A DNA stretch of 64,000 nucleotides, taken from NCBI GenBank assembly GCA_033063855.1, contig CP093830.1, positions 17,980,854-18,044,853 on the forward strand, in the 5' to 3' direction. Origin of the DNA: Smittia aterrima. Its lineage: Eukaryota > Arthropoda > Insecta > Diptera > Chironomidae. The notes under the pieces were generated by a model. That model searched no databases and was not told where the DNA came from. It was given only the letters and a program-made list of their open reading frames with translations. A program made the position numbers and the translations under genes. How positions within the stretch are numbered: position 1 is the stretch's first letter; the number at the start of each line of letters is the position of its first letter. This document shows, one piece after another, positions 60,643 to 64,000 of the stretch.

Positions 60643-62831
60643 TTAATTATCTTTATATGTTCTTGTAGCTGAAGGCAGTTCAATTGAGCTCAATGCGTCA
60701 AGTTCTAATTCAGTCGCGTTTGCACTCTGAGTTGCGTTGAAGAAGATTTTTTGGAACTCTGGAGGAATCTCTCCCAGTGTCACTTCGTACCAGAAAACAG
60801 GAAGGATGAGACTTTCCGGGAGCTTCGTGTACCAACTGGAAAACACATTTATCTTCTTTGATTTCACTCTAATGTTCATTTGAAGACGAGAAGCTCCGCC
60901 AATTGGGAAGGCCATTCGTTGATGGATGTCAGCGTAGGTTTCATGCTTCTTGCGGTCTGGTTTGAGGCCTTCAAAGTGTGTAAACAGTGACGAGTCGCCT
61001 TCCATGAAATGTGGATATGAAAGCAATAACGGAATTCCGTCAGCGCATTTCGAAACATCAAACACGCCGTCCGGTGGACAGTGCAAACTTTCATTGGCAG
61101 CGTCACAATAACATTTGTTGTCTTCGTTCTTTAACCTTGTGTCAAACCCGCCCATGGGAATTTTATATCGCCAAGCAGGAATTCCATTGAGAACTGAAAC
61201 TTCACGTTCGAACTTCAGTTTGATTGATCGGCAGAAGCTTTTGATGAAAATCTTTAATTCCTCATCTTTGTCCATCATGTAGGGCGGGAACTGTGATCCG
61301 TCTGTGCCATCGTATTCATTGCAAGCGTCGCTGTCCCAAATATTCATCTTCGTCTCTCCGTTCACTGCATGAATCTTTCCTAAATTGTCGAGTGTGTCCT
61401 CTCCAGTGTGAACAGTCATGTTATCAGTTGAGATTCCTTGAATTTCAAGATGAATTTATAATTCAAGAGAAAACAATATTTATGAACTGATAATTACCTC
61501 GTCGACTTGCTAGAAGTCCAACATTTTCTTTTGCCATATTTCCCACTGTCGTGAATGAATCTGTGTAGCCAAAAAGGAACTCGTCGACAGTCTTCGTGTG
61601 AAATTCTTTGGGACTTGTGAATCGCAGAACTGTATTAAAAGCCATTTTCGTTATTACGCTTAGTGACTCGGCTCTTGTGATTGCTGCGAGGAATGGAATA
61701 TTTGGAACCCTTATTAAATCAGATTCACTTAGTCCACCGGAAAGTTCTGGCATGAAAACAAGTGTTTTGTTCACCTAAATCGATAAGAAATTTTTTTATG
61801 AATGAAATCATTGAATGAAATCTCTTCTTACATTGAAAGTGATTTTGTTGTCATCTGTGAACGCGAGATTGACTCGACTTACGAATTCTTTATAAACATA
61901 TGGACCAATGTCTTCGACTTTAATCTTCTTCTCTCGTCCACTTAAAACATCGTCAATATTTGTGTAGTTAAAGATGTGAATTTTAAGCAAAGTCGGAATC
62001 GGTGGGTCGACCCACCACTCCATAGCCTTTGTGTTATTTTTCAAAATTAAGTTCTGAAGAAAAAAATATTAGCTTATCACTAATGTCGCAATGAATTGTC
62101 TTGAACCTACCTCAACGATACCTTCGTTGAACTCAATGCTCGTCGCAGCAGAAGCAACAAGCGTCAGCAGGGATAAAATAGTAACTGAAAAGGAAACTAG
62201 CCCATCAGATAATGTCAGTGAAAAGTGCAGATAAACATCTGTTACAGATGATCTGTGACTTGAAAAATTAAGCTTTTGAATTCAAAAACATCTTTGAAAA
62301 TTTAAAGCTTCTCAAATTGAGAATCTCAATAAAACTTATTTTAAAAAAGCTTTTCTCTAATAAAATGTTCTGAAGCTCTAACCTATTTTTTTGCATTTTG
62401 TGAAGTTTCCCGAAACAAAACAAATCTAATTCAATCACCCTATCAGCAAATTAATTAACGTTCTCATTCAATTTCACACAAAAAATAAATCGTGAAATCC
62501 CATCTGAAACTTTGCTTTTCTGATTGTGCTTCATATTTCTTGCGATTTTCTAGAGGTCAACGTTGATAGGAGTTATTTGCGCATTATCACTGAGTTTATG
62601 GTTTCTGAGAAATCGTTTCTTTTGAAAGTTTTTTCTTCACCCGCTATAACAGTGAAAGTCCTTAAGAGTTAGTGTCGCACGATATTGATACTTACAGAGG
62701 ATCTGTTGCATAAAGTTATTCACGTTTTTAATTTTCTGATCCTTCAAAAAGTTGGCTTTCTCCTTGATCTCATCAGCATTGTTCAAGCCAACAGAAGTCA
62801 TCTTCGCGGTTTGATTGTCAGCCTTTTCCAT
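60643..62831 (-). CDS. CD36/SCARB-family receptor D, C-terminal helix lost
   Basis: Five in-phase exons: 62831-62696, 62184-62111, 62053-61832, 61774-61498 and 61436-60643, giving 500 aa. It is a near-copy of gene B over the ectodomain (WWVDPP, FNYTNIDDVLSG, CNEYDGTDGSQFPPY, CPPDGVFDVSKC). TM1 is six residues shorter. An intron after ITFN is present here and in gene C but missing in B. After SANAT the sequence leaves B: the second membrane helix and cytoplasmic tail are replaced by about 25 residues ending ATRTYKDN. The part encoding DALSSIELPS is the antisense of a xylulokinase-like exon fragment. The product would be a type II, single-pass ectodomain protein, or the gene may be decaying. 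No internal stop is seen. PolyA signal at 60556-60561. Confidence 0.75.
60669..60712 (+). pseudogene. Xylulokinase-like exon fragment
   Basis: Forty-four bases on the plus strand follow an acceptor-like TTGTAG and align without gaps to the start of xylulokinase exon 2 (63847-63890), with about three quarters of bases identical. Translation: LKAVQLSSMRQVLIQ against LKAVHLSSTLEILHQ. Many differences are silent, as expected of a diverged coding copy. It is opposite in strand to CD36 gene D and supplies part of its C-terminus. The fragment is short, so chance resemblance is possible. Confidence 0.45.
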
Positions 62832-62943
62832 ATCGCCGTTGTCTTAAAGAAAATTTATAGCACAAATCGTTTCACTGTTGACAGCTTGAGTTTTATTTAT
62901 TGAATCCGATCCGATAGAGCAAACGGAGACGACTGATTTTACT
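60713..62943. repeat. Segmental duplication partner of 49075-51825
   Basis: It contains CD36 gene D and upstream sequence homologous to gene B and its upstream region. Homology stops abruptly at about 60713 within the last exon, where B continues into its second membrane helix. Confidence 0.85.
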
Positions 62944-63007
62944 TTTGAACGAAAAATATAAAAATAATAATTTTGTTCATTGAAATTTATTTTATTAGGA
63001 AAGCTTT

Positions 63008-63317
63008 ATTTTGATAACTCAGTTTGTTAACAAAAGATTTCATTCATCTTCATGCTAATTTCAATAAAAAGCTCTTTTTAAACTTAAGCTTCCACTTTTA
63101 ATTTTTCTATGACTCAAGCTGCTAAAGTTTAGCAGAAGAATTCAAATCTAAAAGTTCGGTAAAATGACAACAATCGAAAGAGTTAAATTAAACCTGTTTC
63201 TGAGTATTGAGTAACACAACACACGAGAACTTTTCGATCATCATTGTCAGACTTGAAGTCGTCTGCATAAGTTGTACAAAAGATCTTTCGTTTAACGAGA
63301 ATTTATTTGCTAAATTA
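63008..63317. repeat. Repeat R, copy 2
   Basis: Nearly identical to 55130-55432. It lies directly upstream of gene D, with no equivalent of gene C in between, so gene C was either deleted from this copy or inserted in the other. Confidence 0.9.
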
Positions 63318-63661
63318 TCGCGTCTTTAGGCGAGCGTGCACTGATAGTGAAACAGTTGAATAATTGCGCGAAACTTATTTGTAGAAAAAATTAAAAGTAA
63401 AATATTTCTTGTTTGATTAAGAATTTTTCGTAGATTGACGAGTAGAGAGATAACAATATTTAAACTTCTATCCAAACAAAGTTTATTTATTTATTTATCT
63501 TTCGAAATTAAAGTCGCGAATTCTGTTCCACTCCGGAAGTTCGTGAAGTCGCCTAAGTTTTATTTACATTTTGCCGCTCATCAAATTTCTTGAGTTTTAA
63601 CTGATAAGAATTTTATATTGCATTCAATTCATTGATAGTGATAAGAAGTACTTCTAATAAG
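63318..63661 (+). other. Upstream region of xylulokinase
   Basis: AT-rich leader and promoter DNA. A stretch with TTATTTGTAGAAAA near 63370 is shared with 57640. No other gene is seen. Confidence 0.4.
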
Positions 63662-64000
63662 ATGGAGAAGACGTTTCTCGGGTTCGATCTTTCGACACAA
63701 AAAGTAAGTTTTCGTTCGTTATGTTCTTTTGTGTTGAGCCGATCAATGTTTGTTCTTGACCTTTGAAACACCGAAGATCAATTATTGTGAAGCTTTGGTT
63801 GAAGGTGGAATTAGAAATAACCTTGAGAAATTTGCTGTCGTTGCAGCTAAAAGCAGTTCACTTGAGCTCTACGCTTGAAATTCTACATCAAGCCGAAGTG
63901 AAATTCGATGAATTTCCTGAGTTTGGCGCGTCGGGTGGAGTTTGCATGGGCAAAGACAAGAATGAATATTACGTAAACCCAAAGATGTGGATAAAGGCAC
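63662..64000 (+). CDS. XYLB: Xylulokinase, first two exons, cut by right edge
   Basis: Exon 1 (63662-63703) encodes MEKTFLGFDLSTQK, with the FGGY-kinase phosphate-loop signature (GFDLSTQ). A 143-nt GT-AG intron follows. Exon 2 (63847 to the edge) encodes LKAVHLSSTLEIL, FDEFPEFGASGGV and YYVNPKMWIKA, the conserved start of animal xylulose kinase. The enzyme phosphorylates D-xylulose to xylulose 5-phosphate in the cytosol, feeding the pentose phosphate pathway. The start is the first ATG in frame, and exon 1 ends in phase 0. Only about 65 of some 500-550 residues expected for the family are in the window. Confidence 0.92.

Noticed and set aside
1..64000. tRNA, rRNA, CRISPR arrays, bacterial operons, integrated virus or intact transposon
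   Set aside because: I looked for characteristic motifs (tRNA B-box, regular spacers, transposase or reverse-transcriptase motifs, long terminal inverted repeats) and saw none. A covariance-model and transposon-library search would be needed to exclude degenerate copies.

Overview
The window looks like a nuclear chromosome segment from an insect, most likely a dipteran and plausibly a midge-like nematoceran (inference). The reasons are an AT-rich background, many 53-62-nt GT-AG introns, single-copy animal genes with insect-like sequence (Sin3A, MetRS, YJU2B/CCDC130, PPP1R15), and small tandem families (CD36-type receptors, F-box/LRR-like proteins). There is no bacterial signature. Exon coordinates were worked out by hand from splice consensus and phase continuity. 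Every multi-exon model below keeps frame across all joins, but none is backed by transcripts.

Left part (1-13.1 kb, minus strand): an unidentified, probably secreted protein runs off the left edge, and its signal-peptide exon may lie 5.7 kb away at 5981-6050. A calmodulin-like EF-hand gene (2648-3339) would sit inside that intron. Then come the splicing-factor-like YJU2B/CCDC130 gene (8149-9147) and cytosolic methionyl-tRNA synthetase (9360-12587), which has an N-terminal GST-like domain and two tandem C-terminal WHEP repeats.

Central part (13.3-32.1 kb): a complete ten-exon Sin3A corepressor gene (minus, 13369-22802, 1603 aa) is followed by long 5' non-coding DNA. About 5 kb upstream of its start is a tandem array of truncated Sin3A-derived genes. 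One is a two-exon PAH1-only protein of 156 aa; the other is a three-exon PAH1+PAH2 protein of 299 aa. Both keep Sin3A intron positions, have a new start exon, end in the same new C-terminal tail, and lack PAH3, the HDAC-interaction domain and the Sin3 C-terminal domain. Decayed parts of further units flank them. I regard this as the most interesting system in the window: possible PAH decoys of the Sin3 corepressor. PPP1R15 (GADD34/CReP type, plus strand, 30746-32068) is divergently oriented next to them.

Right part (33.5-64 kb): four CD36/SCARB-family genes lie on the minus strand. Gene A (33527-40141) has large introns. Genes B (49075-51685) and C (52125-54198) are complete. Gene D (60643-62831) is a near-copy of B that has lost the C-terminal membrane helix and gained a chimeric tail antisense to a xylulokinase-like exon fragment. 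Two tandem F-box/LRR-like genes on the plus strand (55919-57436 and 58977-60482) flank a frameshifted, exocyst-like gene fragment. About 300-bp repeats show that the CD36 block was segmentally duplicated. The first two exons of a xylulokinase gene (63662 onward, plus) run off the right edge. The 40.1-49.0 kb stretch shows no convincing gene.
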